Assembly: GCA_022827045.1 (NCBI GenBank) | Contig: JAJDTQ010000203.1 | Coordinates: forward strand, 1-25,471 | DNA length: 25,471 nucleotides | DNA from: Candidatus Binatia bacterium | Lineage (GTDB): Bacteria > Desulfobacterota_B > Binatia > UBA9968 > JAJDTQ01 | Direction of reading: 5' to 3' | Shown here: one piece after another, positions 1 through 8,473 of the stretch | Position numbering within the stretch: the first letter of the stretch is position 1 | Layout of the letters: every line of letters starts with the position of its first letter | The notes under the pieces: generated by a model | Told to the model about the DNA's origin: nothing | Database searches by the model: none | What the model saw: the letters and a program-made list of their open reading frames with translations, nothing else | Translations under genes and position numbers: made by a program

Positions 1-1
1 C

Positions 2-466
2 GCGCCGGTGCGGCTGGCCATGCAGGCGAGAGAGTTGGGCGGGGTCTGCATGTCGTTCGAGTCCATGCGGGTGACCGCCCGTTCGATGCTCGACGCCAAG
101 GGCGACGACGAGCTCATTCCGATCCTGGTCCACGGCAATCCGCCGGATCCCGAAGTCCAGGGCATCCCGCGCGTTTCCGACCTCGTCAAGGGCAAGGACA
201 ACGTGGCCATGCTCAACGCCTGGGCGTTGCAATACAACTTCCAGCGGCCCCTGACCCTCGCTCCGGGAACCCCCAAGGAACGCGTCGCCGCGTGGCGCAA
301 GGCCTATGCCGCGACCCTCAGCGACCCCGCCTTTCTGGCGGACGCCAAGAAGTCGCGGCTGAATGTCGAGTACGTGTCGGGCGAACGGATCGACGAGTAC
401 GTGGAGATCATGTTGAACTTGTCCGAGGAGACCAAGTCGCGGCTCAACTGGATGCTGCCCAAGTAA
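2..466 (+). CDS. TTT-family periplasmic substrate-binding protein (Bug/TctC type), 5' truncated by window
   Basis: This is the C-terminal 154 or so residues of an extracytoplasmic receptor of the tripartite tricarboxylate transporter family. The reading frame is open from base 2, so the real start lies outside the window; the GTG at 8 is an internal valine codon. The next gene continues the same family and aligns without gaps from this valine to the stop: I count about 33 differences in 152 positions, roughly 78% identity, and both end in WMLPK. Family knowledge says such proteins bind a small organic acid in the periplasm and hand it to a TctA/TctB membrane pair. A fused TctA-TctB permease lies further along on the opposite strand and is the obvious partner. 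The last third is the most divergent part. The substrate cannot be read from the sequence. Confidence 0.85.
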   Translation, partial: APVRLAMQARELGGVCMSFESMRVTARSMLDAKGDDELIPILVHGNPPDPEVQGIPRVSDLVKGKDNVAMLNAWALQYNFQRPLTLAPGTPKERVAAWRKAYAATLSDPAFLADAKKSRLNVEYVSGERIDEYVEIMLNLSEETKSRLNWMLPK

Positions 467-496
467 GGGATTGACGAAACAAAAGGGAGTTCACAG

Positions 497-1534
497 ATGA
501 AGCGAGCAGTTGTCGGAATCATCGGCCCGAGCATTGCGCTGGCGCTCGTCCTGGGCGTCTCGGCTAACGCCTTCGGGGTCGAGAAGTATTTCAAGGGCAA
601 GACCATCCGGTTCATCGTCGGGGCCTCCCCCGGCGGTGGCTACGACACCTATACCCGCGCCACCGCGCGGCACATCAGCAAGCATTTGCCCGGAAACCCC
701 ACTCCGGTGGTGCAGAACCTGACCGGCGCGGGGGGCCTCATCGTCGCCAACTACCTCTACAACAAGGTCAAGCCCAACGGTCTGACCGCCGGGGTGTGGA
801 ACAACGTCTTCCTGCTGCACGAGGCGCTGGGCTCCCGGCGCGTGAACTTCAAGGGCCGGAACTACGGGTGGGTCGGCGCTCCGGTGACCGGCTGGCCGAG
901 CTGCGCGGTGATGGGCTTCACCGGCCTCAAGAGTTGGGACGATCTGGTGAAGTCCGGCAAGCCCCTCAAGGTGGGGTCGGCCGGCGGTACCGGCACCACC
1001 CTGCCCACGATCCTCAATATCGCCACCGGAAAGAACCTCTTCGACGTCATTACCGGTTACAAGGGTACGGCGATCGTGAGGCTGGGCTTGCAGGCGAGAG
1101 AGCTGGGCGGGGTATGCATGGCGTTCGAGTCCATGCGCGTGACGGCGCGTTCCATGCTCGACGCCAAGGGCGACGACAAGCTGATCCCGATCCTGGTCCA
1201 CGGCAATCCGCCGGACAAGGAAGTGCAGGGACTGCCGCGGGTGACGGATCTCGTCAAGGGCAAGGACAACGTGGAGATGCTCAACGCCTGGGCGGTGCAG
1301 TACAACTTCCAGCGGCCGGTGACGCTGCCGCCGGGCACCCCCAAGGAGGTGTTGGCGGCCTGGCGCAACGCCTATGCCGCGACCCTCAAGGATCCGGCTT
1401 TCCTGGCGGACGCCAAGAAGTCCAAGCTGAACGTGGTCCATGTGCCCGGCGAGGAGGCCGAGAAGCACACGGAGACCATCCTGTCCATGAGCCCGGCCAC
1501 CAAGGAACGCCTCAAGTGGATGCTCCCCAAGTGA
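497..1534 (+). CDS. TTT-family periplasmic substrate-binding protein (Bug/TctC type), complete paralogue
   Basis: This is a complete 345-residue solute receptor. A Sec signal peptide is visible: MKR, then a hydrophobic stretch to about residue 22, with an ANA cleavage site near residue 25. The mature protein opens with the typical Bug-family core (PF03401): IRFIVGASPGGGYD at 37-50, where the Gly-rich loop and Asp50 belong to the ligand pocket, then a GAGG segment near 77-80. Length matches the family. The start has a good Shine-Dalgarno AGGGAG seven bases upstream. The gene lies 30 bases after the truncated paralogue, so the two are probably co-transcribed. It converges on the - strand catabolic run and is separated from it by a terminator-like hairpin. 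TTT receptors are often present in many copies per genome and used with a shared permease. The ligand is unknown; a carboxylate processed by the neighbouring enzymes is my inference. Confidence 0.93.
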   Translation: MKRAVVGIIGPSIALALVLGVSANAFGVEKYFKGKTIRFIVGASPGGGYDTYTRATARHISKHLPGNPTPVVQNLTGAGGLIVANYLYNKVKPNGLTAGVWNNVFLLHEALGSRRVNFKGRNYGWVGAPVTGWPSCAVMGFTGLKSWDDLVKSGKPLKVGSAGGTGTTLPTILNIATGKNLFDVITGYKGTAIVRLGLQARELGGVCMAFESMRVTARSMLDAKGDDKLIPILVHGNPPDKEVQGLPRVTDLVKGKDNVEMLNAWAVQYNFQRPVTLPPGTPKEVLAAWRNAYAATLKDPAFLADAKKSKLNVVHVPGEEAEKHTETILSMSPATKERLKWMLPK

Positions 1535-1566
1535 GGGTTTGTTGTCCTGATCGAGGCTGACGCTTG

Positions 1567-1600
1567 CAGCGCCCCTTTTCGGAACCGGAAAGGGGCGCTG
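1567..1600. terminator. Bidirectional terminator-like hairpin between convergent genes
   Basis: A 14-bp stem (1567-1580 with 1587-1600, one G-T wobble) closes on a 6-base loop. It sits between the stop of the + strand receptor (1534) and the stop of the - strand cyclase (1614). The lower stem is GC-rich and the upper part pairs TTTT with GAAA. There is no clear T run after the stem on either strand, so intrinsic termination is likely but not certain. Confidence 0.55.
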
Positions 1601-1613
1601 CTGTATCCGGACA

Positions 1614-2285
1614 CTAGACCACCGCGACGGCGCGGCACGGCGCCCCGTCCCCGCCCTCGATCTTGATCGGGAAGGCGATCAGCGTGAAGATGCGCTGCCG
1701 CACCTTGTGCAGGTTGGCTAGGTGCTCGATGAATGGGATGCCCTTGCCCAGAAAGGTGCGGTGCACGGGAAAGTCGCCGGGGTGAGGCTCCCCCGTCCCC
1801 TGCACCTGGTCCTGGGGCGAGTCCAGGGCGAGCGCCTTGATGCGCTTGGATACCAGCCAGCGGGCCAGCTCGACGGTGATGAAGGGGTTGTCGAAATAGT
1901 AGTTGGGCTCGCCGAACATCTTCCGGTTCCAGCCCGTGTGGAACACCACGATCCGCCCCTTGAGGTCCCGTTCCCGAAAGCCCGGTGAGGTGCGCACGTC
2001 GTCGATGGTGATGCCGGTCCTGGGCTTCACCTTGCGGCGCAGGTCGATCCTGACCGCGGACCCCATGAAACGCTCCAGCGGCATCTGGTCGATGGTCTTG
2101 CCGCCGGGAACGAAGTGGTACGGCGGATCGCAGTGGGTGCCGGTGTGGATGCTGGCGCGCATCTCGGTGTTGGAGCGCCCGTGGGTCTCGTGCCGGTGGA
2201 TCGGGTGGAACGACAGGGTCGGATGGCCCGGCACCACGGTGACGTTCGCGGTCAGCGGCAGGCTCAGGTCGATGAGCTTGGGCAT
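1614..2285 (-). CDS. Cyclase family metal-dependent hydrolase (kynurenine formamidase-like)
   Basis: This 223-residue protein belongs to the cyclase family (PF04199), which includes kynurenine formamidase and other Zn/Mn-dependent amide, lactone or cyclic-substrate hydrolases. The signature HTGTHCDPPYH is at residues 47-57 and supplies the metal ligands His47, His51 and Asp53 plus His57. MPKLIDLSLPL is the normal family N-terminus. I chose ATG 2285 for that reason and because GGAG lies six bases upstream; the frame is open further upstream but that part looks unlike any protein. It is the last gene of the - strand run, 56 bases after the decarboxylase. In this context it probably opens a ring or hydrolyses an intermediate late in the pathway. 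The exact reaction is not predictable. Confidence 0.88.
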   Translation of the reverse strand: MPKLIDLSLPLTANVTVVPGHPTLSFHPIHRHETHGRSNTEMRASIHTGTHCDPPYHFVPGGKTIDQMPLERFMGSAVRIDLRRKVKPRTGITIDDVRTSPGFRERDLKGRIVVFHTGWNRKMFGEPNYYFDNPFITVELARWLVSKRIKALALDSPQDQVQGTGEPHPGDFPVHRTFLGKGIPFIEHLANLHKVRQRIFTLIAFPIKIEGGDGAPCRAVAVV

Positions 2286-2341
2286 GGTCGGCTCCAGTAT
2301 TCGGGTTCCTGGCGGTCCGCGGTGTCGGCAATGTCCCGCGA

Positions 2342-3613
2342 TCAGCGGTGGATGATCCTGGGCCGCACGTGCCGGATGTCGTCGATGTCCACCATGGTGT
2401 CGATGCCGAGCTTCAGGTTGTTCCACCACTCGTCGTCGCAGCCCCGGTCCACCACCTTTTCGGGTTCGAGGATCCGGTTGCTCACCGCCCACAACACATC
2501 CGCGGGGTCGTCGATGTTCACGTCCTCGTTCACCAGGATGGCGCGGTTGATGCACTGGATCTTGAGGTAGTCGTCCATGATCGCGGGCGCCCGCTCCGAG
2601 GGCCCCACCGCGGCCACCACCAGGCGGCCCAGGGCGTAATCCGGCACCGAGTAGCGCTTGATCTCGGGATACTTCCGCTGGATCTCCTCCAGCTCGGGCA
2701 GGAAGCGCACGATGGTGAGCAGGATTTGCTCCTTGGAGTCTACCGGCAGGATGGTCTGGTACACCGGGTCCTTGCGGTGCGACACCCGCAGGATGTCCAG
2801 GGTGGGTTTCTGCTGCGGGCGCGCGTAGCAGCCGGTCCAGTCACCGAACGGGCCCTCGGCCTCGAGGTCGGTGGATACCACCCCCTCGATGACGAACTCA
2901 CACCCGGCCGGCACCTGGATGTCCACGGCGCCACATTGGGCCATTGCCAGTTCGCCGCGATGCTCGGGAGCCGCCAGCGCCGTGGCCACCTGGACCTCGT
3001 CGACCCCCTCGGGAATGTAGCCAGCGGCCGCGGCCAGCATCTCCGACGGCGGCCCCAGGGTGATGGCCACCTCCATGCGCCGGCCCTTGCGGGCGATGCG
3101 GTTGTAGTAGAGGCGGTTGTGCACCGACTTGGGGTTGAAGCCCAGCTTCTTGGGGCCCTTCACCATGTGGCGGATGAAGGAAATGTTGACGCGCCCCGAG
3201 TCCGGGTCCTTCATGAACACCACGCCCGAGGTGATGTAGGGGCCGGCGTCCCGCTCCGAGTACTGGGCCAGCGGCAGGATCTTGGTGATGTCCGGGTCGT
3301 CGTGCACCACCTCGAAGCAGGGGGCGTCGGCGGTCTCCACCACCGGCTCGGGATGGGCCACCGCGTGGTCGAAGTGCTCCCACATCCTGGCGACGTCCGT
3401 ACCCAGTCCCAGCGCGTAGCGCTCCATGCTGCCGTAGAGGTTGGCCAGCACCGGCACGTCGTAGCCGTTGATGCGCTCGAACAGGATGGCGCGGTTGCCG
3501 TTCTTCTCCTCGTCCTGGATGCGTCCCGGCATGGACTCCCGCTCGATGGCTTCACTGACCGTGTACAGGTCGTCGCGCTCGCGGCACGCGGTTACAAGTT
3601 CCCGGATGCGCAT
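2342..3613 (-). CDS. UbiD family decarboxylase (prenylated-FMN dependent)
   Basis: This 423-residue protein is a UbiD-family (de)carboxylase; family members use prenylated FMN to decarboxylate aromatic, heteroaromatic or alpha,beta-unsaturated acids. Visible hallmarks are NISFIRHM, whose Arg148 should match the catalytic Arg, the GFNPKSVHNR and VAITLGPP cofactor and metal segment (about 158-188), and EAEGPFGDWTGCY (251-263). In the last motif Glu253 is kept but the second acidic residue is Asp258, where Fdc1-type enzymes have Glu; Asp occurs in UbiD proper. ATG 3613 is preceded by GGAGG nine bases upstream. At 423 residues it is slightly short for the family. It follows the molybdenum hydroxylase by 59 bases and precedes the cyclase. 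No UbiX-type prenyl-FMN synthase is in the window, so the cofactor must come from elsewhere in the genome. Confidence 0.93.
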   Translation of the reverse strand: MRIRELVTACRERDDLYTVSEAIERESMPGRIQDEEKNGNRAILFERINGYDVPVLANLYGSMERYALGLGTDVARMWEHFDHAVAHPEPVVETADAPCFEVVHDDPDITKILPLAQYSERDAGPYITSGVVFMKDPDSGRVNISFIRHMVKGPKKLGFNPKSVHNRLYYNRIARKGRRMEVAITLGPPSEMLAAAAGYIPEGVDEVQVATALAAPEHRGELAMAQCGAVDIQVPAGCEFVIEGVVSTDLEAEGPFGDWTGCYARPQQKPTLDILRVSHRKDPVYQTILPVDSKEQILLTIVRFLPELEEIQRKYPEIKRYSVPDYALGRLVVAAVGPSERAPAIMDDYLKIQCINRAILVNEDVNIDDPADVLWAVSNRILEPEKVVDRGCDDEWWNNLKLGIDTMVDIDDIRHVRPRIIHR

Positions 3614-3672
3614 CAGGCATTTCCTCCGTTTCGGTTCTTCGCTTCGCGCAAGAGCTCCAGGACGCGGCTGGG

Positions 3673-5982
3673 CTAGAGCGGCGTCGAGGTGATTTCCACG
3701 CCCAGCGGCTCGATGGCGTCGGCGACGGCGTTGACCACTGCGGCGTAGGCGTAGACGCAGCCACCCTCCCCCATCCCCTTGTAGCCGCCCGGGATTTGCG
3801 GCGCCGCCGTCTGCAGGTGGCACACGTCGAACGACGGCATGTCCGTGGCCGTGGGGATCAGGTAGTCCATGAAGCTCGTGGTCAGGAGCTGTCCGTCCTC
3901 GTCGTAGACCATCTCCTCCAGGAGCGTGCCGCCCACGCCCTGGGCGGTGCCACCCACCACCTGTCCCTCCACGACCATCGGATTGATCTCCACCCCGCAG
4001 TCATGGACGATGGCGTAGCGCAGGAACTTCACGGTGCCGGTCTCGATGTCCACCTCCACCACCGGGATGTGGATGGAGTAGGGCCAGGTGATGCACAGCC
4101 CGCTCATCGGCGCCTTGAAAGACTCGGTCGCCTCGAGGCCGGCCGGGATCTCATGGGGCAGGGTCGCCACCTCCGAGTAGGCTACCCGCGCCACCCGGCT
4201 CACCGGGAGGCTCTTGTCCGGCACGCCGCGGACATGTACCTGTCCCTCGACGATCTCCATGTCCTCCTCGGCGCCCTCCATGAGATGGGCGCCGACCCGG
4301 CAGACCTTCTTCTTGAGGGCCATGCCCGACGCCGCCACCGCCGGCAGCACCACCGCGCTGAAGCGCGCCGCTCGCGTGCCCGAGTCGTAGGGGGTCACCG
4401 CGGTGTCTCCTTCCACGACCTCGATGGTGTCGATGGGCAGCCCGGTGGCGTCCGCCGCCACCTGCGCCGCGGTGGTGGCATGGCTGGTGCCGCAAGCGAC
4501 GTCGCCGATGAGCACCTTGACGTTGCCCGAGGTGTCCATGCGCATCGTCACGGTGGCGTAATCCAGCGTGGGCACGTAGTGCTGCGCCATGGCCGCCGTA
4601 TAGGTATTCCAGCCCGCGCCCTCCACCGCCATGGCCACGCCGATGCCCATGTAACGCCCTTGCTCGCGGAGCCGCGCCTGCTCTTCCCTGAGGGCCGGGT
4701 AGTCCACCATCTCCAGGGCCTTTCCCAGCCCGGCCATGTAGTCGCCGCTGTCGAACTCGTGCCCGGTGACGCACTTGTAGGGCGTCTCCTTGATGAGGTT
4801 CTGCCTGCGCAGGTCCACCGGGTCACGGCCAAGCTGCCGGGCGATGATGTCCACGGAGCGCTCGATGACCAGCGCCCCCATCTGGCTGCCGAAGCCCCGG
4901 TAGGCACCGTACGGGCACTTGTTGGTCATCACCACGTCGATGTCCACGTGGAAGCCCTTGACCATGTAGGGTCCGGGAAGCCACATGCCGGCGCCCAGGG
5001 ACGGGCCGCTGATGCGGGCGTCGAGGTAGCCGCCGGCGTTGACGATCTCGTGCGACTTGATCCCCAGGATGGTGCCGTCCCGCTTCATCGGGATCTCCAC
5101 GTCGTGGGTCTGTTCGCGGGCGTGCAGAAACGCCATCAGGCTCTCCCGGCGGGTCTCGATCCACTTCACCGGCCGGCGTGTCTTGATGGCCAAAATGCAC
5201 AGCGCCACCACCTCCGGCGGCACCTGCAGCTTGTTGCCGAAGCCCCCGCCCACGTCCGGCGCGATGATCCGGATCTTGAACTCGGGGAAGTCGAGGATCT
5301 CGGAGAGATGGGTCTTGAGGATGTGCGGGATCTGCGTCGAGCAGTGCAGGGTCAGCTCCTGGGTGCCGGTGTTGTATTGGGCGATGCACCCCCGGGTCTC
5401 GATGGGCGTGCCGGTATGGCGGTGCATGCGGTAGCGGCGCTTGAAGACGAAGTCGGCCTCCCGGTAGGCGGCTTCCATGTCGCCTCCCCGGCGCTCGATG
5501 CGCAGCCCCACGTTGTTGTCGAGGTTGTCGTGCAGCTTCGGCGCGTCGGGTTTGATGGACTCGTCGGGGTCCATGAGCGGTTCCAGGGGCTCGTACCGGA
5601 CCTCCACCAGCTCGGCCACGTCCTCCGCCGCGTAGCGGTCCGCGGCGGCCACCAGCGCTACCGGCTCGCCCACGAAGCGCACCCGGTCGTGGGCCAGACA
5701 GCGGTAGTCGGGCTTCTTGATGACCGTCGCCTCGCGGTAGCTGTAAACGGGCATCGAGCCCGCCAGCGCGTAGGCTTCGGCCCCGGTGACGGCGTCGATG
5801 CCCTTGGGGTGCTCCAGCGCCTTCGTTGTGTCCACCCCCAGCAGCCTGGCGTGGGCATGGGGGCTGCGCACGAAGGCGGCGTGGAGCATCCCCGGCAGGG
5901 TGATGTCGTCCACGTAGGTGCCAGAGCCGGTTACGTACTTGAGGTCCTCGCGGCGCTTGATGCTCTGACCGATCATTGGCAT
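3673..5982 (-). CDS. Xanthine dehydrogenase/CoxL family molybdenum hydroxylase, large (Mo-binding) subunit
   Basis: This 769-residue protein is the molybdopterin-binding catalytic subunit of a xanthine oxidase-family hydroxylase, which inserts water-derived oxygen at an activated carbon. The N-terminal a/b hammerhead domain starts with GQSIKRREDLKYVTG. Mo-binding signatures follow: PDVGGGFGNK, a PYGAYRGFGSQ loop, a GTSHATTAAQVAADATG segment, and near the C-terminus KGMGEGG with the catalytic Glu at 739. The loop reads AYRGFG, not the AYRCSFR that carries the catalytic Cys of true (form I) CO dehydrogenase, so this is a different hydroxylase despite the coxMSL-like order. The motif YDSGTRAARF replaces the usual Gly/Ser-rich active-site stretch and may reflect its substrate. 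The start overlaps a GAGGG Shine-Dalgarno that also covers the stop of the 2Fe-2S gene; the gap is 10 bases. Confidence 0.95.
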   Translation of the reverse strand: MPMIGQSIKRREDLKYVTGSGTYVDDITLPGMLHAAFVRSPHAHARLLGVDTTKALEHPKGIDAVTGAEAYALAGSMPVYSYREATVIKKPDYRCLAHDRVRFVGEPVALVAAADRYAAEDVAELVEVRYEPLEPLMDPDESIKPDAPKLHDNLDNNVGLRIERRGGDMEAAYREADFVFKRRYRMHRHTGTPIETRGCIAQYNTGTQELTLHCSTQIPHILKTHLSEILDFPEFKIRIIAPDVGGGFGNKLQVPPEVVALCILAIKTRRPVKWIETRRESLMAFLHAREQTHDVEIPMKRDGTILGIKSHEIVNAGGYLDARISGPSLGAGMWLPGPYMVKGFHVDIDVVMTNKCPYGAYRGFGSQMGALVIERSVDIIARQLGRDPVDLRRQNLIKETPYKCVTGHEFDSGDYMAGLGKALEMVDYPALREEQARLREQGRYMGIGVAMAVEGAGWNTYTAAMAQHYVPTLDYATVTMRMDTSGNVKVLIGDVACGTSHATTAAQVAADATGLPIDTIEVVEGDTAVTPYDSGTRAARFSAVVLPAVAASGMALKKKVCRVGAHLMEGAEEDMEIVEGQVHVRGVPDKSLPVSRVARVAYSEVATLPHEIPAGLEATESFKAPMSGLCITWPYSIHIPVVEVDIETGTVKFLRYAIVHDCGVEINPMVVEGQVVGGTAQGVGGTLLEEMVYDEDGQLLTTSFMDYLIPTATDMPSFDVCHLQTAAPQIPGGYKGMGEGGCVYAYAAVVNAVADAIEPLGVEITSTPL

Positions 5983-5992
5983 GGCTTCACCC

Positions 5993-6475
5993 TCACGCGC
6001 TCGCGCTCTTGAGCCGCTCGGCGGCCCACAGCACCGCCTCCACGATGTTCTGGTAGCCGGTGCACCGGCACAGGTTCCCCTCCAGCTCCTGCCGCACCGT
6101 CGCCTCGTCGGGGTCGGGGTGCCGCTCCAGCAACTGCATGGCCGAGATGATCATCCCCGGTGTGCAGTAGCCGCACTGGAGCCCGTGCTTCTCCCAGAAG
6201 CCCTCCTGCAACGGATGGAGCCGTTCCTCGTCAGCCACCCCCTCGATGGTGGTGATCTCGGCGCCGTCGGCCCTCAACGCCAGCACCGTACAGGACTTCA
6301 CGGCCTTGCCGTTGAACATCACGGTGCACGCCCCGCAGTTGGTGGAGTCACAGCCCACGTGCGTTCCCGTGAGGCCCAGCCGGTCCCGCAGGAAGTGCAC
6401 CAGCAGCAGGCGCGGCTCGACGTTTTCCTCGTAGTACTTGCGGCCGTTGACGGTGGCCTGGACGGTCCTTGCCAT
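5993..6475 (-). CDS. Molybdenum hydroxylase 2Fe-2S subunit (CoxS-like)
   Basis: This 160-residue subunit carries two [2Fe-2S] clusters that pass electrons from the Mo site to FAD. The plant-ferredoxin-type cluster uses Cys42, Cys47 and Cys50 ([12 protein letters not shown]) plus Cys62. The C-terminal helical-domain cluster uses Cys101 and Cys104 (QCGYCTPGM) and Cys136 and Cys138 ([12 protein letters not shown]). All eight ligands are present and the length is normal. It is translated just ahead of the Mo subunit, 10 bases away, and follows the FAD subunit after a 63-base gap that contains a hairpin repeat. The M-S-L order matches cox-type operons. The reading is secure; only the substrate of the complex is unknown. 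Confidence 0.96.
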   Translation of the reverse strand: MARTVQATVNGRKYYEENVEPRLLLVHFLRDRLGLTGTHVGCDSTNCGACTVMFNGKAVKSCTVLALRADGAEITTIEGVADEERLHPLQEGFWEKHGLQCGYCTPGMIISAMQLLERHPDPDEATVRQELEGNLCRCTGYQNIVEAVLWAAERLKSASA

Positions 6476-6503
6476 GATGTCTTGCTCCTTGGTGATACGG
6501 AGA

Positions 6504-6536
6504 CCCTCACCCCGACCCTCTCCCAGAGGGAGAGGG
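6504..6536. repeat. REP-like hairpin repeat, single module
   Basis: This 33-base module starts CCCTCACCCC and ends in a perfect 9-bp hairpin, CCCTCTCCC (6516-6524) and GGGAGAGGG (6528-6536), with loop AGA. A copy with two mismatches in 33 bases begins the larger element at 23332. It lies between the FAD and 2Fe-2S subunit genes of one operon, three bases past the FAD gene stop. Such a stem could stabilise or attenuate the transcript; that role is inference. Confidence 0.85.
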
Positions 6537-6538
6537 AG

Positions 6539-7402
<864 letters not shown>

Positions 7403-7435
7403 GAATCAGCTCCAACTCGAGACCCGCTTACAGCG

Positions 7436-8404
7436 TCAGATTGGATGGCGTTCCAGCCATTCGAGGTAACGGCCCAATCCGGTCTCGATATCGTATTGCG
7501 GCGTGAATCCCAGATCTTCCCGCGCGCGCTTCATGGACAGGGGGCCCCGGAGGCTGTCGCGGAAGAAAGCGGAAAGGGCTCCGCCTTCCTTCAGGCGGTA
7601 GCGGAAGCCCGGCCGGACTCGCGCCAAGGCCGCAAGGATATCAGAGAAACGGAGGTTTTCACCACAGCTTGCGTTGTAGACCTGATGTTTCAGGTCCGTT
7701 TCGAGAAGAGCCAGCTCCACGCAGCGGGCGGTATCCGGCACGTAGGTGAGATCGCGCACGAGGTCGTCGGCGAGCACTACTTCGTCGCCCTTCAACGCCG
7801 CCCGGCACCAGTGGAACACCGGCGACATGACGGTGCGCAGGGGATTGGGGCGTTCCAGCGGGCCGTAGGGGGCGGACAGGCGCAGGATGGCCCCTTTCAT
7901 GGCGAACAGCTCGAAGTAACGGCATACGACGTCTTCCGCGGCCCGCTTGGTGATGCCGTAGATGCCCCGGGGCGCGGGCGCCGCGTCCTCTTCCAGGGGA
8001 ACATCCGGGTCGGTGGCGCCGTAGACGCTCGCCGAGCTCAGGTGGACGAACCGTTTGATTCTCGCCAGGCGCGCGGCTTCCAGCACGGTGGCGGTGCCGC
8101 CCACGTTGACCACCGCCGCCTGCCGCGCCCCTTCCGGTTCAAGGCCGCCGATGGCGGTGACGGCCGCTCCGTGGATGACCCGGTCGACGCCGTGCCTGTC
8201 CATGACCGAGCGCACCGCGTCCAGGTCCAGGACATCGCACTTGATGCAGGTTACCCGCTCCCGGTTCTTACCCAGGAAATCCAACGAGGCGTCGTCCAAC
8301 TCGCCTTCGGCGGACAACGCCACCACCGGCTCTCCCAGCTCCGCCAGCCGCGCCGTCACGTGGATTCCGACGAAGCCGGTGCCGCCCGTGACCAGAATGC
8401 TCAT
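7436..8404 (-). CDS. NAD(P)-dependent epimerase/dehydratase (extended SDR)
   Basis: This 322-residue extended short-chain dehydrogenase has a Rossmann GGTGFVG at 7-13, a CDVLD adenine-ring contact near 56-60, and the catalytic Tyr149-x3-Lys153 (YGITK) with Ser123/Ser124 upstream. Family members act on nucleotide sugars, hydroxysteroids or other alcohols and ketones. Its position inside the catabolic run, 69 bases after one flavoprotein and 33 before the molybdenum hydroxylase, suggests oxidation of a hydroxyl or reduction of a keto group in the pathway and not a sugar-nucleotide role; that is inference. ATG 8404 lacks a strong Shine-Dalgarno, and translation may depend on the upstream gene. 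A second extended SDR of the same length lies at 20912. Confidence 0.9.
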   Translation of the reverse strand: MSILVTGGTGFVGIHVTARLAELGEPVVALSAEGELDDASLDFLGKNRERVTCIKCDVLDLDAVRSVMDRHGVDRVIHGAAVTAIGGLEPEGARQAAVVNVGGTATVLEAARLARIKRFVHLSSASVYGATDPDVPLEEDAAPAPRGIYGITKRAAEDVVCRYFELFAMKGAILRLSAPYGPLERPNPLRTVMSPVFHWCRAALKGDEVVLADDLVRDLTYVPDTARCVELALLETDLKHQVYNASCGENLRFSDILAALARVRPGFRYRLKEGGALSAFFRDSLRGPLSMKRAREDLGFTPQYDIETGLGRYLEWLERHPI

Positions 8405-8473
8405 CGGCTGTGCGGACGGGTTAGCAGCCCGCCCCTATACGTCGTTAGCCCTCGGACTGCCGTGTGCATCTGT

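Noticed and set aside
2286..2555. An N-terminal extension of the cyclase
   Set aside because: It overlaps the end of the UbiD gene in another frame. The family N-terminus and the Shine-Dalgarno support the start at 2285.
3796..6012. A 738-codon open frame on the + strand
   Set aside because: It mirrors the molybdenum subunit gene on the opposite strand. The composition is that of a shadow frame and there are no motifs.
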